Below, piece by piece: positions 56,021 through 64,000 of a stretch of DNA of 64,000 nucleotides; within the stretch, counting starts at the first letter, position 1; each line of letters opens with the position of its first letter. Origin of the DNA: Brucella anthropi ATCC 49188 (GTDB lineage: Bacteria > Pseudomonadota > Alphaproteobacteria > Rhizobiales > Rhizobiaceae); the NCBI RefSeq assembly GCF_000017405.1, contig NC_009667.1:1412001-1476000 (forward strand), written 5' to 3'. Both the position numbers and the translations under genes were made by a program. Under the pieces are notes generated by a model. It was not told where the DNA came from, did not search any database, and saw only the letters and a list, made by a program, of their open reading frames with translations.

Positions 56021-57217
56021 TCAAGCCGCTTCGCTATGTCGAACTGGAAGCCGTCCTTCTTCATCGAGAGGGGCGGCTTTTCCTTTGTGTTCGGTCATCA
56101 GCTCGCGGAAGAAGAACGGGCCGTGCAGGAACATGCCGAAATCGTAGAAGTTCTTCTTCTCCGCCCCGCGCATGTAAAGCAGATGCATCAGGAAGAAATT
56201 GCCCTTCGACCGCTTGTAGCGGTTTTCGCTGTGCACGTTCTTGAAGCGGATGCGGTTGATAAGCGGCGGGTTGGTGGTCTCTAGCTTCAGAACCTTGGCC
56301 GGGTTCGAGCCGTAGAAGTGGATAATGTCGGTCAGCACCTGGAATTCCGACCACAGGACCGGGCTTTCCTCGATCACCACGCGCGCGTCCTCGCGTAGCG
56401 ACTTTGCCTTTGGGTGAAGGGCGATCATCATCAGGCATGAGCCGATGGCGAGCAGCGACACGGGCTGTTTTGCCAGAAGATCGGGACGCTCGCGCTGCAG
56501 ATCGGCAAGCGCTTCCACGGCTGGAACCGTGCCAAGACTATGCGCAACGATGATGACCTCATCGGCATTGCTGGCTTCGATCTTCTGCTTCAGGGCTTCC
56601 GCAAAAGCCTTGCGCCGCTGGTTGAGCTTCTCGTTGCGCCCGTGGATACGATCATAGGCCGCAGACCAGTCGTCGAGCAGATAGGACATGAAAAACCGGT
56701 CGCCGGGTTTGCGCACGAGCAGGGTTGCGACGACGGCGGCAAGCGGAACCGACCACAAGAGATGCAGCGCGGAAAGGCCTGCTGCCATCGGTGTGAAAGC
56801 GAGCAAGGCAGCGATAGTCAGAATCGCCAGCGACAGCAGAAATGGCCACAGGAAAAACAGGACAAAGCGCCAGCTCGTCGTCAGATAGCGCCACAGCGTT
56901 CCGGTGAAGAGGATGTTCAGGAATGCGTGAAAGCCGGTCAGCATCCGCTTCGGTGTGGAGCGCGCGGCGTAATCGTCAAAAATATCCGCAGTGCCGAACT
57001 GGCAGAATTCGGTTTCCGTCTGCCAGCCATTGCCCACGGTGACGGCAGTGGTCGTGCCGCAATCGTCAGGCTCCTCGGTCATGGGCGGAAGCTTGGTCTT
57101 TGCCTTCCACAGGCGGTCGAAATCCTTCAGGGCCTGCGCGTGGCGCACGCGGACGGCTTTCGGGTGCAGGCCTTCATAGCCTGTGAACTGGATAACGAGT
57201 CGTTTGCGGAGGGACAT
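56021..57217 (-). CDS. Membrane protein with alpha/beta-hydrolase Ser motif, uncharacterised
   Basis: This 398-residue protein has N-terminal cytoplasmic sequence, two transmembrane segments (about residues 115-140 and 147-172) and a downstream alpha/beta-hydrolase-like core with the nucleophile Ser227 in VIIVAHSLGTVPAVEAL. Helical, charged sequence (GRNEKLNQRRKAFAEALKQK) precedes the motif. The predicted orientation leaves the core cytoplasmic. I do not recognise a named family. A lipase or esterase acting at the membrane is a reasonable inference. Confidence 0.78.
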   Translation of the reverse strand: MSLRKRLVIQFTGYEGLHPKAVRVRHAQALKDFDRLWKAKTKLPPMTEEPDDCGTTTAVTVGNGWQTETEFCQFGTADIFDDYAARSTPKRMLTGFHAFLNILFTGTLWRYLTTSWRFVLFFLWPFLLSLAILTIAALLAFTPMAAGLSALHLLWSVPLAAVVATLLVRKPGDRFFMSYLLDDWSAAYDRIHGRNEKLNQRRKAFAEALKQKIEASNADEVIIVAHSLGTVPAVEALADLQRERPDLLAKQPVSLLAIGSCLMMIALHPKAKSLREDARVVIEESPVLWSEFQVLTDIIHFYGSNPAKVLKLETTNPPLINRIRFKNVHSENRYKRSKGNFFLMHLLYMRGAEKKNFYDFGMFLHGPFFFRELMTEHKGKAAPLDEEGRLPVRHSEAA

Positions 57218-57402
57218 CAGGAGAATCGGATAAATTGAGAGGAGGCATTATCGGTTTGCTGGCAAAATGCTATGCATAGCTATTGAGGCCGAATTATGCG
57301 GGAAACGCGTGCCGCATAGCCTATTCGCGCGGTTGCGGCCATAGTAATTCGTGTGCAAGCCGGTATTTCACGCAAGCCGGTGGGCAAAGTTGCATCTTGA
57401 GG

Positions 57403-57431
57403 TGGACAGGGTGGGCTCTTTCTGGTATTAG
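57403..57431 (+). promoter_or_regulatory. Predicted sigma-70-type promoter of rpsU
   Basis: TGGACA and TATTAG are spaced 17 bases apart, giving a leader of about 135 bases that contains a GCCGGTC/GACCGGC hairpin at 57489-57505. The 355-bp gap 57218-57572 otherwise shows no gene. Confidence 0.55.
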
Positions 57432-57572
57432 CCACGACCAATTTGCAGCGTATCCGTTGCGAAGCTTGGGAGCCTTTGGGCGTTGCTCGGCCGGTCAGAC
57501 CGGCTGAAATCGTTAAAAGACCCCCTAACGGCCTCAGGCTTAACCGAAATTCTAACCGATACGGGAATACAC

Positions 57573-57800
57573 GTGCAGGTACTCGTCCGCGATAATAATG
57601 TTGATCAGGCTCTCCGCGCTCTCAAGAAAAAGATGCAGCGCGAAGGTATCTTCCGCGAAATGAAGATGCGCGGCCACTATGAAAAGCCGTCCGAAAAGCG
57701 CGCTCGCGAAAAGGCAGAAGCCGTTCGTCGTGCACGCAAGCTGGCCCGTAAGCGCGCTCAGCGTGAAGGCCTCATCGGCGGCCGTCCGGGCGCTCGCTGA
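57573..57800 (+). CDS. rpsU: 30S ribosomal protein S21
   Basis: This 75-residue basic protein of the small subunit is involved in mRNA initiation. It begins with GTG at 57573 ([19 protein letters not shown] follows), since the upstream in-frame sequence is not conserved. The C-terminal part is Lys/Arg-rich as in alphaproteobacterial S21. It is monocistronic between its promoter and a strong terminator. Confidence 0.96.
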   Translation: MQVLVRDNNVDQALRALKKKMQREGIFREMKMRGHYEKPSEKRAREKAEAVRRARKLARKRAQREGLIGGRPGAR

Positions 57801-57815
57801 TCGACCTTGAAAACA

Positions 57816-57840
57816 GGCGCTGCTGGACAGCGCCTTTTTT
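57816..57840 (+). terminator. rpsU terminator
   Basis: GGCGCTG-CTGGA-CAGCGCC followed by TTTTTT, 15 bases after the stop. Confidence 0.92.
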
Positions 57841-57938
57841 GCTTTCCGGTGCTGGCTTCAGCTTGCGCCGGATTTTGCACGTTTTGACTTCAGATATTTG
57901 AGATGTTTCCCGTGCAGTGTGAAACGATTTTATGTCGG

Positions 57939-58105
57939 CTAGTGGATTGAATTTGACGTTTGATACCCGTCCGACATTAATCCCGTTTCAAACGTCAAAT
58001 TCGAAAAATCCACTAGATACATAAAGTTACTAGTGGTCTTTTTGATTCCGACATTTGCTCAGCGCTTATATCCGAGGGATGCAAATGTCGGAATCAGACC
58101 ACTGG
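57939..58105. repeat. 167-bp bipartite palindromic element, copy 2 (inverted)
   Basis: Palindrome B' (57939-58016) and A' (58030-58105) are joined by 13 bases and have the same length and order, in reverse complement, as 20250-20416. The linker matches at 11 of 13 bases. The right end shows one decayed position (CCACTGG). A degenerate REP-like unit precedes it. Confidence 0.92.
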
Positions 58106-58405
58106 ATGTATTTTCATAACTTCGAGCCTCTATTTTTAATGCAGCGTTACGAAAAGTTTCTGGACTTCTTGCACACCATTATGTGTAAAAACAAATAATT
58201 AGGATATTCAACTGTCAGGCGGGCTATCCGAAGGCAAGCCAAGCTTAAGAACATGCCGCCTTTTTGCTGTTTTTATCTGCTGGTTGAGACCAGTATAGTA
58301 CCGTAACAGACAGAATAGCCCGGCATGAGTTAGCTCCGGAAACCGGGCTGGCACGGGATGGAAAAGAGGCAGAAGGGCCTTGCGCCCCTATGCGAGCTGA
58401 AAGGA
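58106..58405. other. Spacer upstream of the TPR gene, possible small RNA
   Basis: No coding frame is credible in this gap. A segment at about 58216-58266 pairs GGCGG with CCGCC and runs into TTTTTG, which could end a small transcript. A possible promoter lies before it, but this is weak. Confidence 0.25.
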
Positions 58406-59263
58406 ATGCAGTCGTTGCCCACGCGCTTGAAGATGATGCAATCGTCTGGAACAGGTCGAAACGGCCTTCTCATTGCCGCCGCACTTCTGGCTTTGACCGT
58501 TGCTGGCTGCCAAAGCTCCACAACCACCGCACTCAGCACTGTCGATAAGGCGCAGGGGTCGAGCGAGAACATCAGTTCGCTGACAAGCGTGATCCAGAGC
58601 AATCCGCGCGATCCGGAAGGCTACAATGTGCGTGGTTCCGCCTATGGCAAGTCCGGGCGCTACAAGGAAGCGCTGCGCGATTTTGATCAGGCAATAGCGC
58701 TCAATCCGAATTTCTATCAGGCCTATGCCAACCGCGCGCTGGTCTATCGCTATATGGGTGACAGCACCAAGGCCGTGCAGGATTACAGCAAGGCCATCCA
58801 GCTAAATTCGCAATATGACGCTGCCTATATCGGGCGCGGCAATGTCTATCGTCAGGCCGGTCGTCTTGATCAGGCGCTCAGCGACTTCAATCAGGCTATT
58901 GCCCTGCAGACCACCGACGGTCGCGCCTACCATAATCGCGGCCTGATCTATCAGGCCAAGGGCCAGCACAAGCAGGCCATCGAGGATTTCTCCAAGGCAA
59001 TTTCGCTCAATTCCACGGCGCCGGAACCTTATAACGGTCGCGGCATTTCCTATGTGGCGCTCGGCGACTACGACAATGCCTTCGACGATTTCAACACAGC
59101 CATTACGCTCGATCAGAATATTGCGGAAAGCTGGGCCAATCAGGCGCTTGTCTACGAGCACAATGGCGACAAGGCCAAGGCTGCAAATTCCTATTCGCGC
59201 GCGGTACAGCTTGATCCGAAATACCAGCCTGCAAAAGACGGTCTGGCCCGCACACGCGGATAA
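58406..59263 (+). CDS. TPR-repeat lipoprotein
   Basis: This 285-residue protein has a lipoprotein signal (LLALTVAGC, lipid-anchored Cys) and about six tetratricopeptide repeats, for example GRYKEALRDFDQAIALNPNF and GDYDNAFDDFNTAITLDQNI. It resembles NlpI/BamD-type TPR lipoproteins that scaffold envelope complexes. The start is uncertain: ATGs at 58358, 58406 and 58433/58436 are in frame, and none has an ideal ribosome site. A terminator follows. Confidence 0.85.
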   Translation: MQSLPTRLKMMQSSGTGRNGLLIAAALLALTVAGCQSSTTTALSTVDKAQGSSENISSLTSVIQSNPRDPEGYNVRGSAYGKSGRYKEALRDFDQAIALNPNFYQAYANRALVYRYMGDSTKAVQDYSKAIQLNSQYDAAYIGRGNVYRQAGRLDQALSDFNQAIALQTTDGRAYHNRGLIYQAKGQHKQAIEDFSKAISLNSTAPEPYNGRGISYVALGDYDNAFDDFNTAITLDQNIAESWANQALVYEHNGDKAKAANSYSRAVQLDPKYQPAKDGLARTRG

Positions 59264-59294
59264 CCTTCGATCTTATCAAGAATTGAAGAGTGAT

Positions 59295-59333
59295 AGCGGC
59301 GTTTTCCAAAATCGAAAGCGCCGCTTTTCTTTA
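59295..59333 (+). terminator. Terminator of the TPR gene
   Basis: AGCGGCGTTTTC-CAAAATC-GAAAGCGCCGCT followed by TTTCTTTAT. Confidence 0.8.
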
Positions 59334-59359
59334 TAGTTGGCCGCGATATATTGAATCTT

Positions 59360-59767
59360 ATGTCGCTCTTCGATCACATCGGATTCAAAGCCCGTAACGT
59401 CAATCGCAGCCTTTCCTTTTACGAAAGCTGTATGCCCGAACTTGGCCTGGAGGTCATTGCCCGATCAGGCAGCGGTTTCTTCGTCAGTGGGGGAGAGCGG
59501 GCGCCGGTTCCGTTTCTGTGGATCCATGGCAGCCACGATGGGGCAGGCGCTGGCGAGGGCAAGCCCGGCGACCGCCTGCACCTGATGTTTACAGCCGGAA
59601 GCCGCGAGGCGGTGGAGGCGTTTCATGAGGCCGCGCTGAAGGCAGGCGGCAGGGATAGTGGCGGCCCCGGCTATCAGGGACCGGAAGAGATGGGCTATTA
59701 CGCGGCACTGGTCTTCGATCCCGACGGAAACACGCTGGAAGCGGGTTTCCGCGAGAGGAAAAGATAA
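59360..59767 (+). CDS. VOC-family (glyoxalase/dioxygenase fold) protein
   Basis: This 135-residue vicinal oxygen chelate fold protein opens MSLFDHIGFKARNVNRSL and closes with ALVFDPDGNTLEAGF, typical of the group. A His near the start and a Glu near the end could ligate a metal. Substrate unknown. The start at 59360 lacks a clear Shine-Dalgarno. It runs convergently towards metI, 16 bases from its stop. Confidence 0.88.
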   Translation: MSLFDHIGFKARNVNRSLSFYESCMPELGLEVIARSGSGFFVSGGERAPVPFLWIHGSHDGAGAGEGKPGDRLHLMFTAGSREAVEAFHEAALKAGGRDSGGPGYQGPEEMGYYAALVFDPDGNTLEAGFRERKR

Positions 59768-59783
59768 GCGGACCAGTAAAGGG

Positions 59784-60449
59784 TCAGGCGCGCAGGTTGC
59801 GCTTGTCCAGACGGCTCACCAGCCGGTCGCCGATCCACTGGATGCCGCAAACCATGATGATGAGGATGATCACGACTGCGATCATGATCTGCGTCTCGAA
59901 GCGCTGATAGCCATAGCGAATGGCAAGATCGCCGAGACCGCCAGCACCGATGGCGCCCGCCATTGCCGATGCGCCGACCAGAGTGATGATCGTGACCGTG
60001 AAGCCCGCGATGATGCCCGGCAGGGCTTCCGGAACCAGCACTTCGCGCACGATGGTCCAGCGGTTTGCACCCATGGAGCGCGCGGCTTCGATGAGGCCGT
60101 GGTCCACTTCACGCAACGACACTTCCGCAATACGCGCATAATAGGGAATAGCGGCAATGGAAAGCGGCACGATGGAGGCCCATGTGCCGATGGACGTGCC
60201 GACGATGAAGCGCGTGACGGGAATGAGCGCCACCAGCAGAATGATGAACGGAACCGAGCGGAAGCCATTGATGATGGCGCCGAGGATCGTGTTCAGCGTC
60301 AGGTTCTGTGCGAGGCCACCCCGTTCAGTCAGGATCATGATGAGTGCGAGCGGCAGACCGACGACAAGCGAGATCAGGCTCGAAAAGCCGGTCATGATGA
60401 TGGTCTCCCAGAAGGAGCGCCAGAGAAGATCAAGCATCGCCTGAGACAT
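59784..60449 (-). CDS. metI: Methionine ABC transporter permease MetI
   Basis: This 221-residue inner-membrane permease has about five helices and the EAA loop EAARSMGANRWTIVREV that contacts MetN. The start at 60449 (MSQAMLD) overlaps the metN stop by 20 bases, so translation is coupled. It is the last gene of the metQ-metN-metI cluster, which imports D- and L-methionine. Confidence 0.95.
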   Translation of the reverse strand: MSQAMLDLLWRSFWETIIMTGFSSLISLVVGLPLALIMILTERGGLAQNLTLNTILGAIINGFRSVPFIILLVALIPVTRFIVGTSIGTWASIVPLSIAAIPYYARIAEVSLREVDHGLIEAARSMGANRWTIVREVLVPEALPGIIAGFTVTIITLVGASAMAGAIGAGGLGDLAIRYGYQRFETQIMIAVVIILIIMVCGIQWIGDRLVSRLDKRNLRA

Positions 60450-61488
60450 AGCCGAGTACCTCCGTGGCGTCTGCATGGGTGTTGAGATAGGTGATTGCGG
60501 CGTCGAACTTCGCTTTGTCCTCAGCGGGCAGGCTGATGAAGAGCGTGCCGACTGGCTCTCCCTGGATCGTGTCCATGCCGCCATGGATCAGTTGCGGCAC
60601 AAGGCCGGTGGTCACTGTCACATCGTTGAAGAAGGCGCCTTTTGCGGCTGCGCCCGACAGCTTTACCTTCAGCACGGCGAGGGCGCCGGATTTTTCCAGC
60701 TGGTCGCGCCAGACGGCAGGCAGTTCCGGCGTCAGCACCTGCAACATGCTTTGCGTGACGGGCGATAGCGGATTGGCGAAGACTTTCCAGACCGGACCTT
60801 CCTCGGCGATAGCGCCGTGGTCGAGCACGATGACGCGGTCGGCAATGCGGCGGATGACTTCCATCTCATGCGTGATGAGCAGGATGGTGAGACCGAGCTT
60901 GGTGTTGATGTCTTTCAGCAGCGCCAGAATGGACTGCGTGGTTTCCGGGTCGAGCGCGGATGTCGCTTCGTCCGAAAGCAGCACAGCCGGTTCGGCAGCA
61001 AGGGCGCGGGCAATGCCGACGCGCTGCTTCTGACCACCGGAAAGCTGGGCTGGATAATGCTTTGCCTTGTCGGAAAGGCCGACCAGTTCCAGAAGTTCCG
61101 CGACACGCCTGGCGCGTTCGGCCTTCGGCTTGCCCGCGATCTTCAGCGGCAAAGCGATGTTTTCCGCAACCGTCTTGGCCGAAAGCAGATTGAAATGCTG
61201 GAACACCATGCCGATGCGGCGGCGCAAGGGGCGCAGTGCGTCTTCGCCAAGACCAGTGATTTCGCGACCTTCGATCAGGATCGAACCGGCGTCCGGCTTT
61301 TCAAGGCCGTTGACGCAACGGATCAGCGTGGACTTGCCCGCGCCGCTGCGACCGATGATGCCGAGAATTTCGCCGCGCGCGACGGAAAGCGAAACGCCAT
61401 TGATAGCTGCCGTATCGCCGAACATTCGGCGCACGTCTTTCATCTCGACGATGGGCGCTGATGTGGCGGGTGGCTTTTCAATGGTCAC
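60430..61488 (-). CDS. metN: Methionine ABC transporter ATP-binding protein MetN
   Basis: This 352-residue ATPase has Walker A GRSGAGKST, signature LSGGQKQRVGIARALA and Walker B VLLSDEATSALD, with a C-terminal NIL domain (about residues 270-350) that binds methionine and inhibits transport when it is abundant. It is separated from metQ upstream by a terminator-like hairpin, and overlaps metI. Confidence 0.96.
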   Translation of the reverse strand: MTIEKPPATSAPIVEMKDVRRMFGDTAAINGVSLSVARGEILGIIGRSGAGKSTLIRCVNGLEKPDAGSILIEGREITGLGEDALRPLRRRIGMVFQHFNLLSAKTVAENIALPLKIAGKPKAERARRVAELLELVGLSDKAKHYPAQLSGGQKQRVGIARALAAEPAVLLSDEATSALDPETTQSILALLKDINTKLGLTILLITHEMEVIRRIADRVIVLDHGAIAEEGPVWKVFANPLSPVTQSMLQVLTPELPAVWRDQLEKSGALAVLKVKLSGAAAKGAFFNDVTVTTGLVPQLIHGGMDTIQGEPVGTLFISLPAEDKAKFDAAITYLNTHADATEVLGYVSGDA

Positions 61489-61630
61489 GGTCGTTTCTTC
61501 TATGTCTGGATAGGCCGCTGCGAACAGCGGCTGTTTTATTAAGGTTCAAGGAAGGATGATGCCTCGCTCAAGCCATCAGCTTTTGCTGTGGCGATGCTTT
61601 AGGGCAATTTTTGTCGGTACGTCAATAAAA

Positions 61631-61661
61631 GCCGCGCCGGAAACGGTTCCGGCGCGGTCTT
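61631..61661 (-). terminator. Terminator-like hairpin between metQ and metN
   Basis: On the minus strand GACCGCGCCGGAACC and GGTTTCCGGCGCGGC (partly) pair and are followed by TTTTATT, 18 bases after the metQ stop. It could make metQ more abundant than metNI. Confidence 0.8.
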
Positions 61662-61678
61662 TCAAGCTTCAAAAGCGA

Positions 61679-62515
61679 TTATTTCCAGGCCGGGATGCCG
61701 GTGCCCTTGTAGGCACGGTCGATTTCGGCCTTCACGGCGTCGTTCTGGAACGAAGCCACGAGGTTTTTCACCCATTCGGCGTTTTCATCTTCGGTGCGGA
61801 CCGCGATGAAGTTGTTGTACGGGTTGTTTTCCTTCGATTCCCAGCCGATTGCCTCTTCCTTCTTGAGGCCTGCCTTTGCTGCCCAATCGTTGTTCACGAT
61901 GGCTGCATCGAGGTCATCGATGGAACGGCCGACAACACCGGCGTCGAGTTCCTTGATCTCAAGCTTCTTCGGGTTTTCAACGATGTCGATCGGGGTGGCC
62001 AGAATGCCTGCATCCGGCTTCAGCTTGATGAGGCCTTTCTCTTCCAGAACGCGAAGGGCGCGGCCTTCGTTTGACGGATCGTTCGGCACGCCGACGACCG
62101 CGCCTTCCTTCAGTTCGTCAAGGCTCTTGTGCTTGCGCGAATAAATGCCGATCGGCCAGACGGCGGTGTAGCCGGCGACGCTGATCTTGTAGCCGTGCTG
62201 CTTGACCTGCTCATCGAGATAAGGCTTGTGCTGGAAGGCGTTGGCGTCGATTTCCTTGCGTTCCAGAGCTTCATTCGGCTGGTTGTAATCGTTGAAGGTC
62301 ACGCGCTCGATGTTGAGGCCGTGCTTCTTGCCTTCTTCGGCAACGACTTTCCAGACGTCTTCGTCTTCACCGCCCATGATGCCGACCTTGATGGTCTTGT
62401 CTTCTGCGTGGCTCGGTGCCGACGCGAAGCCGACAGTCAGTGCGGCTGCGGTGAAGAGAAGGGCTTTCAGACCGGCGCGACGGGTCAGCGTGTAGCGGGA
62501 AAGGACTGACGACAT
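61679..62515 (-). CDS. metQ: Methionine-binding protein MetQ (NlpA family)
   Basis: This 278-residue periplasmic substrate-binding protein has a signal peptide (ending SHA-ED). IKVGIMGGEDEDVWKVV and DANAFQHKPYLDEQ are characteristic of the MetQ/NlpA family. No lipobox Cys is seen, so it is probably soluble rather than a lipoprotein. The start at 62515 has AAGGAAAAC upstream; the longer frame has no ribosome site. It is first in the methionine import cluster. Confidence 0.95.
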   Translation of the reverse strand: MSSVLSRYTLTRRAGLKALLFTAAALTVGFASAPSHAEDKTIKVGIMGGEDEDVWKVVAEEGKKHGLNIERVTFNDYNQPNEALERKEIDANAFQHKPYLDEQVKQHGYKISVAGYTAVWPIGIYSRKHKSLDELKEGAVVGVPNDPSNEGRALRVLEEKGLIKLKPDAGILATPIDIVENPKKLEIKELDAGVVGRSIDDLDAAIVNNDWAAKAGLKKEEAIGWESKENNPYNNFIAVRTEDENAEWVKNLVASFQNDAVKAEIDRAYKGTGIPAWK

Positions 62516-62738
62516 TTTGTTTTCCTTGTTTAAAAACTTTGGAGAGCCGGTCCCGGAAAGCGATCTTTTGAGATGATCTTTCTCCCCCTGCCCACCTTGT
62601 TGCCGATAATTCCCTTTTGTCAGGCAATAAACAAGGAAAATTATTTCAGAATTTGCCGAAGCCATGATGCCGAAATTGCGTTCACGAGACGGTGAGCGGA
62701 TTGCCATTTCCGCTGACCGGGCACTCGGAAATCTGGTT

Positions 62739-64000
62739 CTAGCGGTTATCGGCGATAATCATCTGTGCGGCCTTCTCGGCGATCATGAGAGTCGGCGAGT
62801 TGGTGTTGCCGGAAGTGATGGTCGGCATGACCGAGGCGTCGGCAACGCGCAGGCCCGCAATGCCATTGAAGCGCAGGCGCGGATCGACGATTGCTTCCGC
62901 ATCCTGCCCCATGCGGCAGGTGCCGACCGGATGGAAAATCGTGGTGCCGATATCGCCCGCCGCCTTTTCCAGCTGCTCCTGCGTTTCGTAAGCAGGGCCG
63001 GGCTTGAATTCCTCGGGGCGGAACTTCTGCAATGGAGCCTGTGCCACGATATGGCGCGTGATGCGGATTGCGTCGGCGGCAACGCGGCGGTCGCTTTCGG
63101 TGGTGAGATAATTCGGCCTGATTGCCGGTTGTGAACGATGATCCGGTGACTTGATGTGGATCGAGCCGCGACTGTCGGGGCGCAGATTGCACACGCTTGC
63201 CGTGAAGGCAGGGAAGGGGTGCACAGCCTCGCCGAATTTTTCCAGACTGAGCGGCTGCACGTGATATTGCAGATTGGCGGTCTCGTAGGACGGGTCGGAG
63301 CGGGTGAAGACGCCGAGCTGGCTTGGCGCCATGGACATAGGCCCCGAACGGCGCAGCAGATATTCCAGCCCGATCATTGCCTTGCCGACAAGCTTGCTTG
63401 CCTTTTCGTTGAGCGTCGGAATACCGGTAACCTTGTATGCGCAGCGCAATTGCAGGTGATCCTGCAGGTTTTCGCCGAGTTGCCTGCGCTCCAGCTTGAT
63501 CGGAATGCCCGCTTGCTGCAGCACGTCGCCGCGCCCGATGCCCGACAATTCGAGAATTTGCGGCGAGCCGACCGCACCGGCAGCAAGAATGACCTCACGC
63601 TTTGCCTTCACCGTGCGGGTGGTGCCGTTCTGGTCGAAGGTGACGCCGGTGGCACGCAACTCCTCGATCTCGATGCGGCGCACATGCGCACCGGTTTCGA
63701 CGGTGAGGTTCTTGCGATCCAATGCCGGGCGCAGAAAGGCTTTGGCCGTGTTCCAGCGAATGCCGCGCTTCTGGTTGACCTTGAAATAGGACACGCCTTC
63801 ATTGTCGCCGCGATTGAAATCGTCGGTGGCGGGGATGCCCGCCGAGACGGCTGCATCGCGGAAGGCATCCAGAATATCCCAGTGCAGGCGAGCGCTCTCG
63901 ACGCGCCATTCGCCGCCCGCGCCATGCAGATCGCTGGCACCTGCAAAATAATCTTCCGATTTCTTGAAGAGTGGCAGGACATCGTCCCAGCCCCAGCCTT
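62739..64000 (-). CDS. GMC-family oxidoreductase (choline dehydrogenase-like), 5' part cut by window edge
   Basis: The visible 420 residues cover the C-terminal three quarters of a FAD-dependent GMC oxidoreductase. AAGAVGSPQILELSGIG is the GMC signature 2, and the active-site His lies in FHPVGTCRMG, with the closing VADASVMPTITSGNTNSP motif. The N-terminal FAD-binding GxGxxG is outside the window. BetA- or AlkJ-like alcohol dehydrogenases are the closest groups; the substrate cannot be fixed here. Confidence 0.92.
   Translation of the reverse strand, partial: GWGWDDVLPLFKKSEDYFAGASDLHGAGGEWRVESARLHWDILDAFRDAAVSAGIPATDDFNRGDNEGVSYFKVNQKRGIRWNTAKAFLRPALDRKNLTVETGAHVRRIEIEELRATGVTFDQNGTTRTVKAKREVILAAGAVGSPQILELSGIGRGDVLQQAGIPIKLERRQLGENLQDHLQLRCAYKVTGIPTLNEKASKLVGKAMIGLEYLLRRSGPMSMAPSQLGVFTRSDPSYETANLQYHVQPLSLEKFGEAVHPFPAFTASVCNLRPDSRGSIHIKSPDHRSQPAIRPNYLTTESDRRVAADAIRITRHIVAQAPLQKFRPEEFKPGPAYETQEQLEKAAGDIGTTIFHPVGTCRMGQDAEAIVDPRLRFNGIAGLRVADASVMPTITSGNTNSPTLMIAEKAAQMIIADNR

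Noticed and set aside
62516..62740. SAM-II riboswitch upstream of metQ
   Set aside because: I looked for the conserved pseudoknot blocks and did not see them. A covariance search would be decisive.

Overview
The window is ordinary chromosomal DNA of an alphaproteobacterium of the order Hyphomicrobiales (Rhizobiales), most probably the Brucella/Ochrobactrum group. This rests on the gene set and order (rpmH-rnpA-yidC-engB-argB, dapD and dapE near def-fmt-truA, three-subunit pntAA-pntAB-pntB preceded by a small aa3 oxidase subunit IV), on alphaproteobacterial families (DUF680, BTLCP, NDUFA9-like SDR, FzlA-like GST) and on dispersed palindromic repeats that resemble the Brucella Bru-RS elements as I remember them. 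I saw no rRNA, tRNA, CRISPR array, insertion sequence or prophage. About 66 protein genes are listed; two are cut by the window ends (mepA at the left, a GMC oxidoreductase at the right).

Layout. 1-7.4 kb: murein endopeptidase, a FloR/CmlA-type exporter, an SDR, queG, an FzlA-like GST, uppP and an NDUFA9-like SDR. 7.6-18 kb: lepA, two small accessory genes, rmuC, the def-fmt-truA operon, a divergent quinone oxidoreductase/LysR pair, a membrane protein and dapE. 18-26 kb: a secreted transglutaminase-like peptidase, two tandem DUF680 secreted peptides in an AT-rich pocket, dapD, a LOG-family gene, a DUF817/pyrimidine nucleotidase/argB block and a histidine phosphatase. 26-29 kb: engB, yidC, rnpA and rpmH, read leftwards from a recognisable sigma-70-type promoter. 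29-43 kb: small enzymes, the methionine-sulfoxide repair pair msrP-msrQ, envelope proteins, a WD40 protein, a His-rich CobW zinc GTPase with a candidate Zur operator, and several regulators with metabolic genes. 43-49 kb: an SDR, a membrane GGDEF-EAL protein, a class C beta-lactamase-like hydrolase and a FeeM-like N-acyl amino acid synthase, separated by AT-rich spacers. 49-57 kb: oxidase subunit IV, pntAA-AB-B, a SAF-domain dehydrogenase, a HAD phosphatase, a MaoC hydratase and a membrane alpha/beta hydrolase. 57-64 kb: rpsU, a TPR lipoprotein, a VOC protein, the methionine importer metQ-metN-metI and the 3' part of a GMC oxidoreductase.

The most distinctive feature is the non-coding structure. 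At least four families of short palindromic repeats occupy the spacers. Many are modular: one about 45-bp imperfect palindrome joined by an AT-rich linker to a second, unrelated palindrome. A 167-bp element made of two palindromes with CTAGTGG ends occurs twice in opposite orientation, 37.5 kb apart. Several genes take their stop codon from the edge of a repeat, and the last residues of QueG are encoded inside one. I found no clear new multi-gene system. The best leads for new biology are this repeat architecture, the FeeM-like synthase, the DUF680 pair, the Zur-box/CobW unit and the SAF-domain dehydrogenase.
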